From DAOMOP01 sp035444405 (GTDB lineage Bacteria; Pseudomonadota; Gammaproteobacteria; Burkholderiales; Rhodocyclaceae), in contig DAOMOP010000009.1 of the NCBI GenBank assembly GCA_035444405.1, forward strand, positions 1 to 49,516: 49,516 bases of DNA, read 5' to 3'. The notes beneath the pieces are model-generated. The model did no database searches and had not been told where the DNA came from. It saw only the letters and a program-made list of their open reading frames with translations. Positions 14,983 to 23,669 of the stretch are shown here, piece after piece. Position 1 is the first letter of the stretch; each line of letters begins with the position of its first letter. The translations under genes were made by a program, and so were the position numbers.

Positions 14983-15063
14983 CTCTTGATCCAACCTGAG
15001 CCCCTTTACCCTCGCCGACGACCACGCTCCCCACTCTTGATCGACCATGGCCCCTTTAGCCCT
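14983..15063 (+). repeat. Short dispersed repeat, copies A and B in tandem
   Basis: Copy A at 14983-15012 and copy B at 15034-15063 both read CTCTTGATC, then a variable 5-8 bases, then G(G)CCCCTTTA and CCCT. A third, more divergent copy lies at 11552-11580. The spacing A to B is 51 bases. No gene is seen in 14935-15184. Confidence 0.5.
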
Positions 15064-15184
15064 TCCGCTTCGGCGGCACCGAGCGGAACTCGCGTATTCG
15101 GCGCGAATCGTAGGGAAAACATCGTTCCTGCTCGGAAGAAGGTCTTTGCTACGACGCCCGTCGGTGCGCCGCAGATCCTCCTCG

Positions 15185-16039
15185 ATGAACCTCTCCCGCA
15201 TCGTCCACCTGGAACTGAGCGCGCAGCGCCGACGGTTCCTCGTGGCGGCCGGGGTGGCGGCCGTCGCCTTGATCGGCTTCGTCCATTACTGGAGCGGACC
15301 ACAGTACGAATTTCACATCTTCTATCTGCTACCGGTCGTCGCGGTGAGCTGGTATGTGGGCCTGCAGGCGGGCGTCGCCGTATCGCTGCTGAGCGTGCTG
15401 AGCTGGCTGATGCCCGAGTGGTTGGTCCCGGACCCCGAGATCGCCACCGTGGTGTTCAACGAGATCGTGCGCCTGTTGGTGCTGCTGGTGGTGAGCTACC
15501 TTGCGGCCAGCCTGCGCACGGTGCTGCGCCGCGAAGCATTCTTCGCTCGGCTCGATCCGCTCACGGGGCTGGCCAACCGGCGCCTGTTCCATGAGGAGGG
15601 GGACGCGGAGCTGAACCGCGTGCGCCGGCATCACTTTCCGCTGACCGTGGTGTTCATCGACCTGGACAACTTCAAGGCGGTGAACGACAGCCTCGGCCAT
15701 GCCACCGGCGACGATCTGCTGCGCGAAGTGGCCCAGGCACTGCGCGAGCACACGCGTACCTCCGACATCGTGTCGCGCCTCGGTGGCGACGAGTTCGCCA
15801 TTCTGATGCCGGACACGGACTGCGAGGCGGCGCTGGCCGGTGTCGACAAGGTGCACCGGCAACTTCTCGCGGCCATGGCCCGACACGGGTGGCCGGTGAC
15901 CTTCAGCATCGGCGTCGTCACCTGCATCGCCCCGCCGCAGGAGGACTTCAAGGGGCTGATCGACCGGGCCGACACCCTGATGTACGAGGTCAAGCGTGCG
16001 GGCAAGAACACCATCCGGCATCAGGTGATAGACGCGTAG
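15185..16039 (+). CDS. Membrane-bound diguanylate cyclase (GGDEF)
   Basis: A 284-aa protein. Residues 18-115 contain about three to four hydrophobic helices (FLVAAGVAAVALIGFVHYW, FHIFYLLPVVAVSWYVGL, AVSLLSVLSWLM, IVRLLVLLVVSYLAASL), a small membrane sensor module. The GGDEF domain follows from LDPLTGLANRR (about 123-133), with IDLDNFKAVNDSLGHATGD and the active-site GGDEF at residues 200-204. An RTSD sequence five residues before GGDEF is the RxxD inhibitory I-site, so product feedback is expected. It should make cyclic di-GMP from two GTP. The start at MNLSRIV is preferred over upstream Met codons because the region before it has repeats and no protein-like sequence. No operon partner. Confidence 0.93.
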   Translation: MNLSRIVHLELSAQRRRFLVAAGVAAVALIGFVHYWSGPQYEFHIFYLLPVVAVSWYVGLQAGVAVSLLSVLSWLMPEWLVPDPEIATVVFNEIVRLLVLLVVSYLAASLRTVLRREAFFARLDPLTGLANRRLFHEEGDAELNRVRRHHFPLTVVFIDLDNFKAVNDSLGHATGDDLLREVAQALREHTRTSDIVSRLGGDEFAILMPDTDCEAALAGVDKVHRQLLAAMARHGWPVTFSIGVVTCIAPPQEDFKGLIDRADTLMYEVKRAGKNTIRHQVIDA

Positions 16040-16269
16040 GGGGCGGATTCTTCCGCCGACCGCGGTGCGGTCGCCCGCTGAAGATCTGTCCACCAATTTC
16101 CATGCTGGATACTATGGGCGTCGTCATTCCGCGCCGATCCACGCACACGCTTGGCGAAGCATTCACACAACCGCTCGCCTCGGCCTGTCGCGAACCCGTG
16201 GTGTCGGTGGCGGCCGCAGCGCAGGCCGAACGCAGCCCGATTCATTCACCGACCGCGCGCGCCGACGGA

Positions 16270-16935
16270 CTACTCCTCGAACACGAGATTCTGCGGATTG
16301 GCGCCCAGCGACTTGAGCGCGTCCATCGCCGCATCGTTGAAACCCGGCGGGCCGCAGACGTAGAAGTTCTGCCCGAAATCGTCGATCTTCTCGGCGAGAA
16401 AGGCCTTGTCCACGCGACGCGACTCGAGGCCCGGGGCGGGCTCGTCGGTGCAGGTGAAGCAGCATCGTTCGCCCAGGTAGGCCATCAGCTCCTGCTGGCA
16501 GATGATGTCGGCGGCCGTCTTGTTGCTGAAGATCAGGCTGTGCCCCACAAGATTGCCCGCTTGCGCGAGCTCGCGCAGGATGGCGATGAAGGGCGTGATG
16601 CCGGCCCCGCCGGCGATGAAGACGCCCGCCCCGCGGTAGGCGATGGTGCCGAAGGGCTCCGAGATCGACAGCTTCGCGCCCGGTTGCAGCGTGTGCAGTT
16701 TCTTGGTCATGCCGTCGTGGTCGGCGTAGCCCTTGATCGTGAATTCCAGGACGCGGTCCGCAGGCAGCGATGTGGGCGTGAAGGGCCGCTTCTCGTCACG
16801 CCAGTCGGGCTGGTCGATGGCGAGCTCGACGCCCTGGCCCGGCGTGAAATCGAAGTCCGTGGGTCGCGTGAAGACGAACCGCTTGGTGTCCCGGGTGACC
16901 GAGACGGTCATCAGGAGCTCGATGGATTGCGCCAT
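16270..16935 (-). CDS. FAD/NAD(P)H ferredoxin-reductase-like flavoprotein
   Basis: A 221-aa soluble protein of the ferredoxin-NADP reductase superfamily. The FAD-binding region is around VELAIDQPDWRDEKRPFTPTSLP, where the usual RxYS/T motif appears as RPFT. A second flavin loop (ISEPFGTIAYRG) follows, then the NAD(P)-binding domain with FIAGGAGITPFIAILREL and, near the end, YVCGPPGFNDAAMDALKSLG. No ferredoxin or haem domain is fused. A strong ribosome-binding site (AAGGAGGTGAACA) precedes the ATG. It could supply electrons to an oxygenase or nitric oxide/haem protein encoded elsewhere; nothing adjacent identifies the partner. Confidence 0.88.
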   Translation of the reverse strand: MAQSIELLMTVSVTRDTKRFVFTRPTDFDFTPGQGVELAIDQPDWRDEKRPFTPTSLPADRVLEFTIKGYADHDGMTKKLHTLQPGAKLSISEPFGTIAYRGAGVFIAGGAGITPFIAILRELAQAGNLVGHSLIFSNKTAADIICQQELMAYLGERCCFTCTDEPAPGLESRRVDKAFLAEKIDDFGQNFYVCGPPGFNDAAMDALKSLGANPQNLVFEE

Positions 16936-17349
16936 TGTTCACCTCCTTGGTCGGTGTAGATGCTCTCGTTCGCGCTCGGCGCGAGCTGGGGGAGCAACAT
17001 CAGACGACCGCTCACGTCGCCGGTCAGACGATACCGGCCGACAAGCATTGCGGCGTGCCGTCGGTTGCTCCCGCTTTCGAGTTTCTGACGGCATGCACCG
17101 GGCGATGTTCATTCGCCGCGGCGATGGCGATGGCGATGGCGATGGTCCGCTTGCCGCGCATCGTCGGCTTGCCGCTACACTAGCACTAACGATTCGCACG
17201 TCTTGCCGGCCTGCAGGCGGTGGCCGCCCGCGGCGGCATGGGCAGTCATGACCGACGTCGCGGCGGGCTTGCCAGCCCCGCGCCGGAGGAATTTTTCGGT
17301 CGCCCCTTCACGGATCCACGACGACCATGGATCGACCAGGACAGACCCA
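16936..17349. other. Divergent intergenic region with GGCGAT tandem repeat
   Basis: About 410 bases between the flavoprotein gene and livG, holding the promoters for both. Four exact tandem GGCGAT hexamers lie at 17120-17143. Upstream in-frame starts for livG exist (17203, 17248), but the sequence there does not look like an ABC-ATPase N-terminus. Confidence 0.5.
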
Positions 17350-18175
17350 GTGACGAGCAGCCCGACCCGTCCGACGCGGCAAGGCAACCCGGCGCCAGCC
17401 AATGAGGCCGCCAAAGCGCCCCTGCTGGAGGTGCGCGACGTCGTCGTGGATTTCGGCGGTCTGCGCGCCCTCGATCACGCCAGCCTCAAGGTGTTTCCGA
17501 ACACGATCACCGGTCTGATCGGCCCGAACGGCGCCGGCAAGACGACGGTGTTCAATGTCGTGGCCGGCTATCACCGGCCGCGCGCCGGACGGGTCTTTCT
17601 GCGCGGCGCGGACATCACCGGTCTGCCGCCGCACCGCGTCTTCGAGCGTGGCCTGTGCCGCACGTTCCAGATTCCGCGCGAGCACGGCAGCATGTCGGTG
17701 CTGGAAAACCTGATGCTGGTGCCGAAGCGGCAGGCGGGCGAAAGCCTGCTCGCGGCGCTGTTGCGCCCCGGCCGAGTGGCGCGCCAGGAACGCGAGATCG
17801 AGGCGCGGGCGGAGGAGGTGCTGGCTTTCACCGACCTGGCGCACCTGAAGCACGAATACGCGCGCAACCTGTCCGGGGGCCAGAAGAAGCTGCTGGAACT
17901 CGCCCGCACGCTGATGGGCGAGCCCGAGATCGTGCTCCTCGACGAGCCCGGCGCCGGCGTCAACCCGACCCTGATGGAGCGCCTGAAGGAGAACATCGTC
18001 CGCCTGAACCGGGAGAAGAACATCACCTTCCTGATCATCGAGCACGACATGGATCTCATCATGCAGCTGTGCGACCCGGTCATCGTGATGAGCGGCGGCC
18101 GCTACCTGACCGAGGGTCCACCGCAGACCGTGCGCCGCGACCCGCGCGTGCTGGAAGCGTATCTCGGAGGCCAGC

Positions 18176-18195
<20 letters not shown>
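17350..18195 (+). CDS. livG: Branched-chain-type ABC importer ATPase LivG
   Basis: A 281-aa ATPase with Walker A GPNGAGKTT, the LivG-typical GLCRTFQIPREHGSMSVLENLML, ABC signature LSGGQKK, Walker B EIVLLDEPGAG and the switch His in FLIIEHDMD. It powers import together with LivF. The GTG at 17350 is chosen as start since it follows AGGACAGACCCA and leaves a short lead before LLEVRDVVVDFGG; longer versions from 17248 or 17203 cannot be excluded. The stop overlaps livF by 20 bases. First gene of livGFHM. The substrate may be branched-chain amino acids, amides or urea-like compounds; it cannot be told from the ATPase. Confidence 0.93.
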
Positions 18196-18883
<688 letters not shown>

Positions 18884-18886
18884 TCC

Positions 18887-19957
18887 GTGAGCGCGCCACC
18901 GGGAAGCGAGACCGCCCTGACCGCCGCCGACCCACCGCGCCTGGGCGAGCGCCTCCGCGCGGCGGTGCAGACGCGCGCCTTTCTCGTCGCCGTCGTCGTC
19001 GCGGTGCTCGTCGGCCTCTATGCCGGTGGCGTCGCCGCAGGCGCGAGCGCGGAGCACCTCGCGTCGCTGACCGCATGGGGGCTGATGCTCGGCGGCATCA
19101 TCGCATTGGGCAGCATCGGCCTGACGCTCGTCTATGGGGTGCTGAAGTTTCCGAACTTCTCGCACGGCGCGCTCGTCACGCTCGGCGCGTACGTGACGCT
19201 GACCGTGATGGCGCTGCTGCCTGCCGGCCGGGCGCTGGCACCGCTGTCGTTCGGCTACGAGCTGATCGTCGGCGTGATCGTCGCGATGCCGGTCGTGGGC
19301 ATCGTGTCGCTGGCGGTAGACCGCGTGGTGTACCGCAGGCTGCGGCGCACGAACGCGCACCTCGTGCTGTTCGCGATGGCGTCGCTGGCGATGCTGTTCC
19401 TGCTCCAGAGCATCATCTATCTCGGCTGGGGCCCGGAATTCCACTTCTACTATCCGGGGCGGCCGAACCCGGCGCTCGCCCTGCCGTTCGGCATCCGCGT
19501 GCGCGCGGACCAGCTGTTCATTCTCGGCCTCGGCATCGTCCTGATGTTCGCCGTCGCCGCGCTCCTGGAGTGGACCCGGATGGGCAAGGCCATGCGCGCG
19601 ACGGCCGACAATCCCGACCTCGCCCGCATCCGCGGCATCGACACCGAGCGCGTCATCGCGTGGACCTGGATGCTCGGCGGCGCGCTGGCGGCGACCGGCG
19701 GCACGATGTACGGGCTCAGCTCCCAGCTTCGCCCCGAGATGGGTTTCTGGCTCCTGCTGCCGATGTTCGCCGCCGTCATCATGGGCGGCATCGGCAGCGC
19801 CTACGGTGCCATGGTGGCGGCGCTGATCGTTGGCGTCGCGCACCAGGTCTCGAGCTCGTTCCTCAATCCCACCTACGGCCCGGCGGTCGCGTTCGTGCTC
19901 ATGGTGCTGACGCTCATCATCCGGCCGCAGGGCCTGTTCGGGCGCCCGGAGGGCTGA
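18887..19957 (+). CDS. livH: Branched-chain-type ABC importer permease LivH
   Basis: A 356-aa inner-membrane permease with about eight to nine hydrophobic helices. Conserved LivH features are GIIALGSIGLTLVYGVLKFPNFSHGALVTLGAYV, TNAHLVLFAMASLAMLFLLQ, and ATADNPDLARIRGIDTERVIAWTWMLGGALAATGG, which contains the ATPase-coupling loop. A GTG start follows livF by three bases. Residues 1-35 form a longer cytoplasmic lead than usual. A permissive minus-strand frame across this region is an artefact of high GC. Confidence 0.93.
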   Translation: MSAPPGSETALTAADPPRLGERLRAAVQTRAFLVAVVVAVLVGLYAGGVAAGASAEHLASLTAWGLMLGGIIALGSIGLTLVYGVLKFPNFSHGALVTLGAYVTLTVMALLPAGRALAPLSFGYELIVGVIVAMPVVGIVSLAVDRVVYRRLRRTNAHLVLFAMASLAMLFLLQSIIYLGWGPEFHFYYPGRPNPALALPFGIRVRADQLFILGLGIVLMFAVAALLEWTRMGKAMRATADNPDLARIRGIDTERVIAWTWMLGGALAATGGTMYGLSSQLRPEMGFWLLLPMFAAVIMGGIGSAYGAMVAALIVGVAHQVSSSFLNPTYGPAVAFVLMVLTLIIRPQGLFGRPEG

Positions 19958-19960
19958 ACG

Positions 19961-21166
19961 GTGAGCCAGGTGATCGTGCTCAAGGGCCTGATGCTGGGCG
20001 TGGCGCTGTCGCTGATCGCGATGATCCTGCTGCCGCCCGGGCGGCGCGGGCGCATCGCCGGCGGCGCCGTGCTCGGCCTTGGCCTCGGCTTCGGCATCGC
20101 CGCGACCATGCCGCCGGGCTATCTCGCGTACCTCATCAGCTTTCTGGTGATGGCGAGCATCTACGCGATGCTGGCCCTGGGGCTGAACACGCAATGGGGC
20201 TACAACGGCCACCTGAACTTCGGCGTCGCCGGCTTCTTCGCGGTGGGAGCGTTCACCTCGGCGCTGTTCACCATCGAGGCGCCCACCGGACTGGCGGCTG
20301 CGTATACACAGGTGGCCTTCGGGCTCGAACTGCCGTTTCTCGCCGGCGTTGCCGCGGCCGCGGTCGTCTCCGGCGTGGTGGCCTTCCTGATCGCGGTGCC
20401 GGTTCTGCGCCTGCGCCTCGATTTCCTGGCCATCGCCACCATCGGCATCGCCGAGATCATCCGGCTCGTGTTCCAGAACGAGCGCTGGCTCGCCAACGGA
20501 CCCCAGCCGCTGCGCGGCATCCCGCAGCCGGGGCGCTGCCTGTTCCAGAGCGCGCGCTGCGACTGGCTGCCGGAGTGGGCGCTGTGGCTGGTCGAGCCGC
20601 TCGGCACGCGGGATTACAACGCGTTCTATCTCGTGATCGTGGCGGTGTTCCTGGCGGCCACCTACGCGCTGGTGGAACGGGCGTGCCGCTCGCCGTGGGG
20701 CCGCATGCTGCGCGCGGTGCGCGACGAGGAAGCGTCGGCGGCGATGAACGGCAAGGCGGTGGCCTTCGTGCGCATCCAGTCGTTCGTGATGGGTGCGGTG
20801 ATCATGGGCATCGCCGGCGCGCTCTATGCCCATTACATGGTGGCGATCGACTATGCGCATTTTCACGCGCTGTTCGCCACCTTCCTGGTCTGGATCATGC
20901 TGATGCTGGGGGGCAGCGGCAATCACCGCGGCGCGGTGGCCGGCGCGATCCTGGTGTGGGGCGTCTGGAGCGGCACGTCCTTCCTGGCCAATGCCCTCGA
21001 CCCGGTGCTGGCGATGATTCACGCCGATATGGCGGGCCGCGCCCACTACATCCGCTGGCTGCTGGTCGCGATCCTGCTGGCCGGCGTGGTGCTGTATCGA
21101 CCCCAGGGGCTGCTGAGCGAAGAGATGCGCGTCTCCCGCTACCTGCGCGACGGTCGCGGTCGTTGA
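19961..21166 (+). CDS. livM: Branched-chain-type ABC importer permease LivM
   Basis: A 401-aa permease with about ten hydrophobic helices. Typical LivM segments are ASIYAMLALGLNTQWGYNGHLNFGVAGFFAVGAF, LRLDFLAIATIGIAEIIRLV, and the coupling loop SPWGRMLRAVRDEEASAAMNGKAVAFVRIQSFVMG. Between helices it has a periplasmic insert with two Cys (RCLFQSARCDW). A GTG start follows livH after three bases. The last gene of the transporter row; a strong hairpin at 21236-21259 separates it from the convergent livK. Confidence 0.94.
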   Translation: MSQVIVLKGLMLGVALSLIAMILLPPGRRGRIAGGAVLGLGLGFGIAATMPPGYLAYLISFLVMASIYAMLALGLNTQWGYNGHLNFGVAGFFAVGAFTSALFTIEAPTGLAAAYTQVAFGLELPFLAGVAAAAVVSGVVAFLIAVPVLRLRLDFLAIATIGIAEIIRLVFQNERWLANGPQPLRGIPQPGRCLFQSARCDWLPEWALWLVEPLGTRDYNAFYLVIVAVFLAATYALVERACRSPWGRMLRAVRDEEASAAMNGKAVAFVRIQSFVMGAVIMGIAGALYAHYMVAIDYAHFHALFATFLVWIMLMLGGSGNHRGAVAGAILVWGVWSGTSFLANALDPVLAMIHADMAGRAHYIRWLLVAILLAGVVLYRPQGLLSEEMRVSRYLRDGRGR

Positions 21167-21235
21167 GGAAAGCGGCTGCGCGTGACGGACCGCGCGTCCG
21201 CGCCCGGCAGCGGCAAGATTCGCGCCCCAGCGCAA

Positions 21236-21259
21236 CGGGGCCCCGCTCGCGGGGCCCCG
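21236..21259. terminator. Bidirectional terminator between livM and livK
   Basis: CGGGGCCCCG at 21236-21245 and again at 21250-21259, each self-complementary, form a 10-bp stem with a CTCG loop. It is placed between the convergent livM and livK ends, so it can serve both strands. Confidence 0.65.
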
Positions 21260-21310
21260 CCGTGCAGACATCCGGTGCGCGCGCGCAAGCGGGCCCGACC
21301 CGCTCGCCCG

Positions 21311-22624
21311 CTATTCCGCGGGAATGTCCTCGGGCGAACGGATGTCGATCGTGACCGCCACGCCGTCCTGATACTGCACGATCGCGATCGGCGTGAGCAC
21401 GTCGCCGTTGTCGTCGAACTCGACCGGACCCGCGGCGCCGGAGTACTGGACGTCCTCGCCGTTCATGATCGCCTGCAGTCCCGCCTTGAGGCTGTCGAGG
21501 TCGCCGGCGGCGATGGTCCGGCCAGGCGCGTTCGCGACGTCGCGCAGCCGGTCCCGGAGAACCGTGCCGGTGATGTCGCCGACCTTCTCGTGGCCGTCGG
21601 CATAGGCCTTGACCAGCGCCAGCCCGATCACCATCGCCGCGTCGTACGCCGACTCGGTAAACGGCGGCACCCGGTCGTGCCCGAACGCGGCCTTGAACTG
21701 CTCCGCGAACGCCTTGAACTCGGCCCGGTTCGGATCCTGGCCCGGCGTCGTGCCGTACACCTTGTCGATGGTGTCGGCGCCCACCGCCGCGACGACTTCG
21801 TCGGCGAGATTGCCGTCAACCAGCTGCCAGGTGGTGTGCTTGAAGACGTCCCGCGCCTCCTGCAGGTAGATGGCGCTGTGTCCCGGGTAGCTCGCGGCGA
21901 ACAGCAAGTCCGGGCGGTCCTTGTATGCCGAGGCGAGCTGCGCCGTGTAGGTCGGCTGGGTTTCCTCCGGGTGCGGGATCTGCGCGTGAACGGTGCCGCC
22001 GCGAAGCTGGAACGAGCGCGAGAAGGCGTTCGACAGGCCTTGTCCGTACGGGTTGTTGACGTAGATCGTCGACACCGTGTCGAAGCGATAGCCGTCCACC
22101 AGTTCCCCGCGTGCCAGCTGCGCGGCCACCACACCCTGCAGGGCATCGGAGGCCGTGGTGCGGAACAGCAGGTCGGCGTCCCGGTCCTCCGGCAGGATCG
22201 AGATCAGCGGCGAGGTCGAGCCGTTGGACACCTGCAGCACCCCGGCCGGGATCGTCGCGGAGGTGGCGACCGCCACGGTGACGCCGCTCGACCAGCCGCC
22301 GATGATGGCCGGCACGCCGTGGACCTGGATCAGCGACAAGGCCGCCTCCACTGCCGGTGTCGGCGAGGTGGCGGAGTCTTCGGCGATATGCGCGGCGATG
22401 ATCGGGCCGCCGAGCGTCGCCTCGGCCGCCGCATTGAGGTGTTGCACGGCCAGTGCGGCGCCGTCACGGTAGAACTGTCCGAACTCGGCGCCGGAGCCGG
22501 TGAACGGCGCGATCTGCCCGAGCGTGATGGCGGGCGGCGCGGCCGCCACGGTGGCCGATGCGAGGGCGAAGGCTGCGGCCGCCAGGGTCGGGATGAAGGA
22601 ACGGCTTTGTCTGGTGTTTGCCAT
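21311..22624 (-). CDS. livK: ABC importer periplasmic substrate-binding protein (LivK-like)
   Basis: A 437-aa protein with an N-terminal signal peptide (SRSFIPTLAAAAFALASATVAAA, cut before PPAITLG), then the periplasmic-binding fold of the Leu/Ile/Val type: ITLGQIAPFTGSGAEFGQFYRDGAALAVQHLNA, VPAIIGGWSSGVTVAVA, STIYVNNPYGQGLSNAF, and YDAAMVIGLALVKAY. The ATG at 22624 is preceded by AAGGGGGCATCAATC. It is the only binding protein near livGFHM and faces them on the opposite strand, so it is separately transcribed from the 22.6-22.9 kb intergenic region. Ligand unknown. Confidence 0.93.
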   Translation of the reverse strand: MANTRQSRSFIPTLAAAAFALASATVAAAPPAITLGQIAPFTGSGAEFGQFYRDGAALAVQHLNAAAEATLGGPIIAAHIAEDSATSPTPAVEAALSLIQVHGVPAIIGGWSSGVTVAVATSATIPAGVLQVSNGSTSPLISILPEDRDADLLFRTTASDALQGVVAAQLARGELVDGYRFDTVSTIYVNNPYGQGLSNAFSRSFQLRGGTVHAQIPHPEETQPTYTAQLASAYKDRPDLLFAASYPGHSAIYLQEARDVFKHTTWQLVDGNLADEVVAAVGADTIDKVYGTTPGQDPNRAEFKAFAEQFKAAFGHDRVPPFTESAYDAAMVIGLALVKAYADGHEKVGDITGTVLRDRLRDVANAPGRTIAAGDLDSLKAGLQAIMNGEDVQYSGAAGPVEFDDNGDVLTPIAIVQYQDGVAVTIDIRSPEDIPAE

Positions 22625-22976
22625 GATTGATGCCCCCTTATGCGTCGATTTGCGACGGAACGCAGATGGCATCCCCGAATACCGGGTACGACTCCGAGTC
22701 CGGGGAATCACTTTCCAATATAGCCCACTCCGCGTGAAAATCCCGGCGCCGGCGTGACCATCGGCGATCGCTACCGGATCGGCACCGAACCGGCGCACGC
22801 GCCGCCCTCCTCGACCCCGTCCAGCCAGCGCCGCAGCTGTCGCGTGCGCTCGTAGGTCAGCACTGTTGTCGGGAGGAGCGCCAGGGCGGTGAGAGGACGG
22901 GTCTCCATGGTGGGCTGCCTCCAGGGCTGTCGAGCGACAGCCATCACTCTACGCGACTCGGCGGTAGACTACCGCC
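22625..22976. other. Divergent promoter region between livK and flavodoxin gene
   Basis: About 350 bases; contains the livK promoter and probably that of the gene at 22977. No small gene with support. The sequence CCCCGGACTCGGAGTCGT near 22690-22710 (minus strand) contains a short palindrome that could be regulatory. Confidence 0.4.
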
Positions 22977-23468
22977 ATGAAGACCCTGCTGATCGTCTAT
23001 CACACCATGACCGGCGGCACGCTGCAGATGGCGCAGGCCGCCGCCGACGGCGCCGCCACGGTCGAGTCGGTGACGGTGCGGCTGCTGCGCGCCCCCGAGG
23101 CCGGCGCCGAGGACGTGCTGGCCGCGGACGGGTTCATCTTCGCAACGCCGGAGAATCTCGCGGCCATCTCGGGCCAGCTGAAGGACTTTTTCGACCGCAG
23201 CTACTACGCGGTGCTGGACCGCATCAACGGGCGCCCCTACGCCACGCTCGTGTGCGCGGGCAGCGACGGCACCAACGCGGCGCGGCAGATCGAACGCATC
23301 GCCACCGGCTGGCGGCTGAAGCAGGTCGTGCCGGCGCTGATCGTATGCACGCATGCCCAGACGCCCGAAGAGATTCTGCGCCCCAAGCAGATCGACACGG
23401 CAGACCTCGCCCGCTGCGAGGAGATCGGCGCCGGGCTCGCCGAGGGCCTGGCCCTGGGCATCTTCTGA
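22977..23468 (+). CDS. Flavodoxin-like NAD(P)H-dependent oxidoreductase
   Basis: A 163-aa protein of the flavodoxin fold. The phosphate-binding loop is near the N-terminus (IVYHTMTGGTLQMAQAAADGA, matching T/S-x-T-G-x-T loosely), followed by DGFIFATPENLAAISGQLKDFFDRSYYAVLDRINGRPYATLVCAGSDG, the second flavin loop typical of NADPH-dependent FMN reductase-like proteins. It should bind FMN; the electron acceptor is unknown. No membrane segment or signal. It stands alone, with 200 bases before the next gene. Confidence 0.85.
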   Translation: MKTLLIVYHTMTGGTLQMAQAAADGAATVESVTVRLLRAPEAGAEDVLAADGFIFATPENLAAISGQLKDFFDRSYYAVLDRINGRPYATLVCAGSDGTNAARQIERIATGWRLKQVVPALIVCTHAQTPEEILRPKQIDTADLARCEEIGAGLAEGLALGIF

Positions 23469-23669
23469 TCGAGCCGACGCGCTCCGCTGGCGCGAATCGG
23501 GCAGCTCGCGCCCAGAGCCATGCGCCGCCGGGTGCGACGACACCCGAGCGCGGCGCAAGTCACTTTGAATTCCCTCGTCGCGATTTCTATTGTTATCTCA
23601 TGATGCCCCGCGCCGCCGAAGACGGTTCCGCGCCGGACATCACTCAACGAGAGACCGAGGAGTAAGCCC

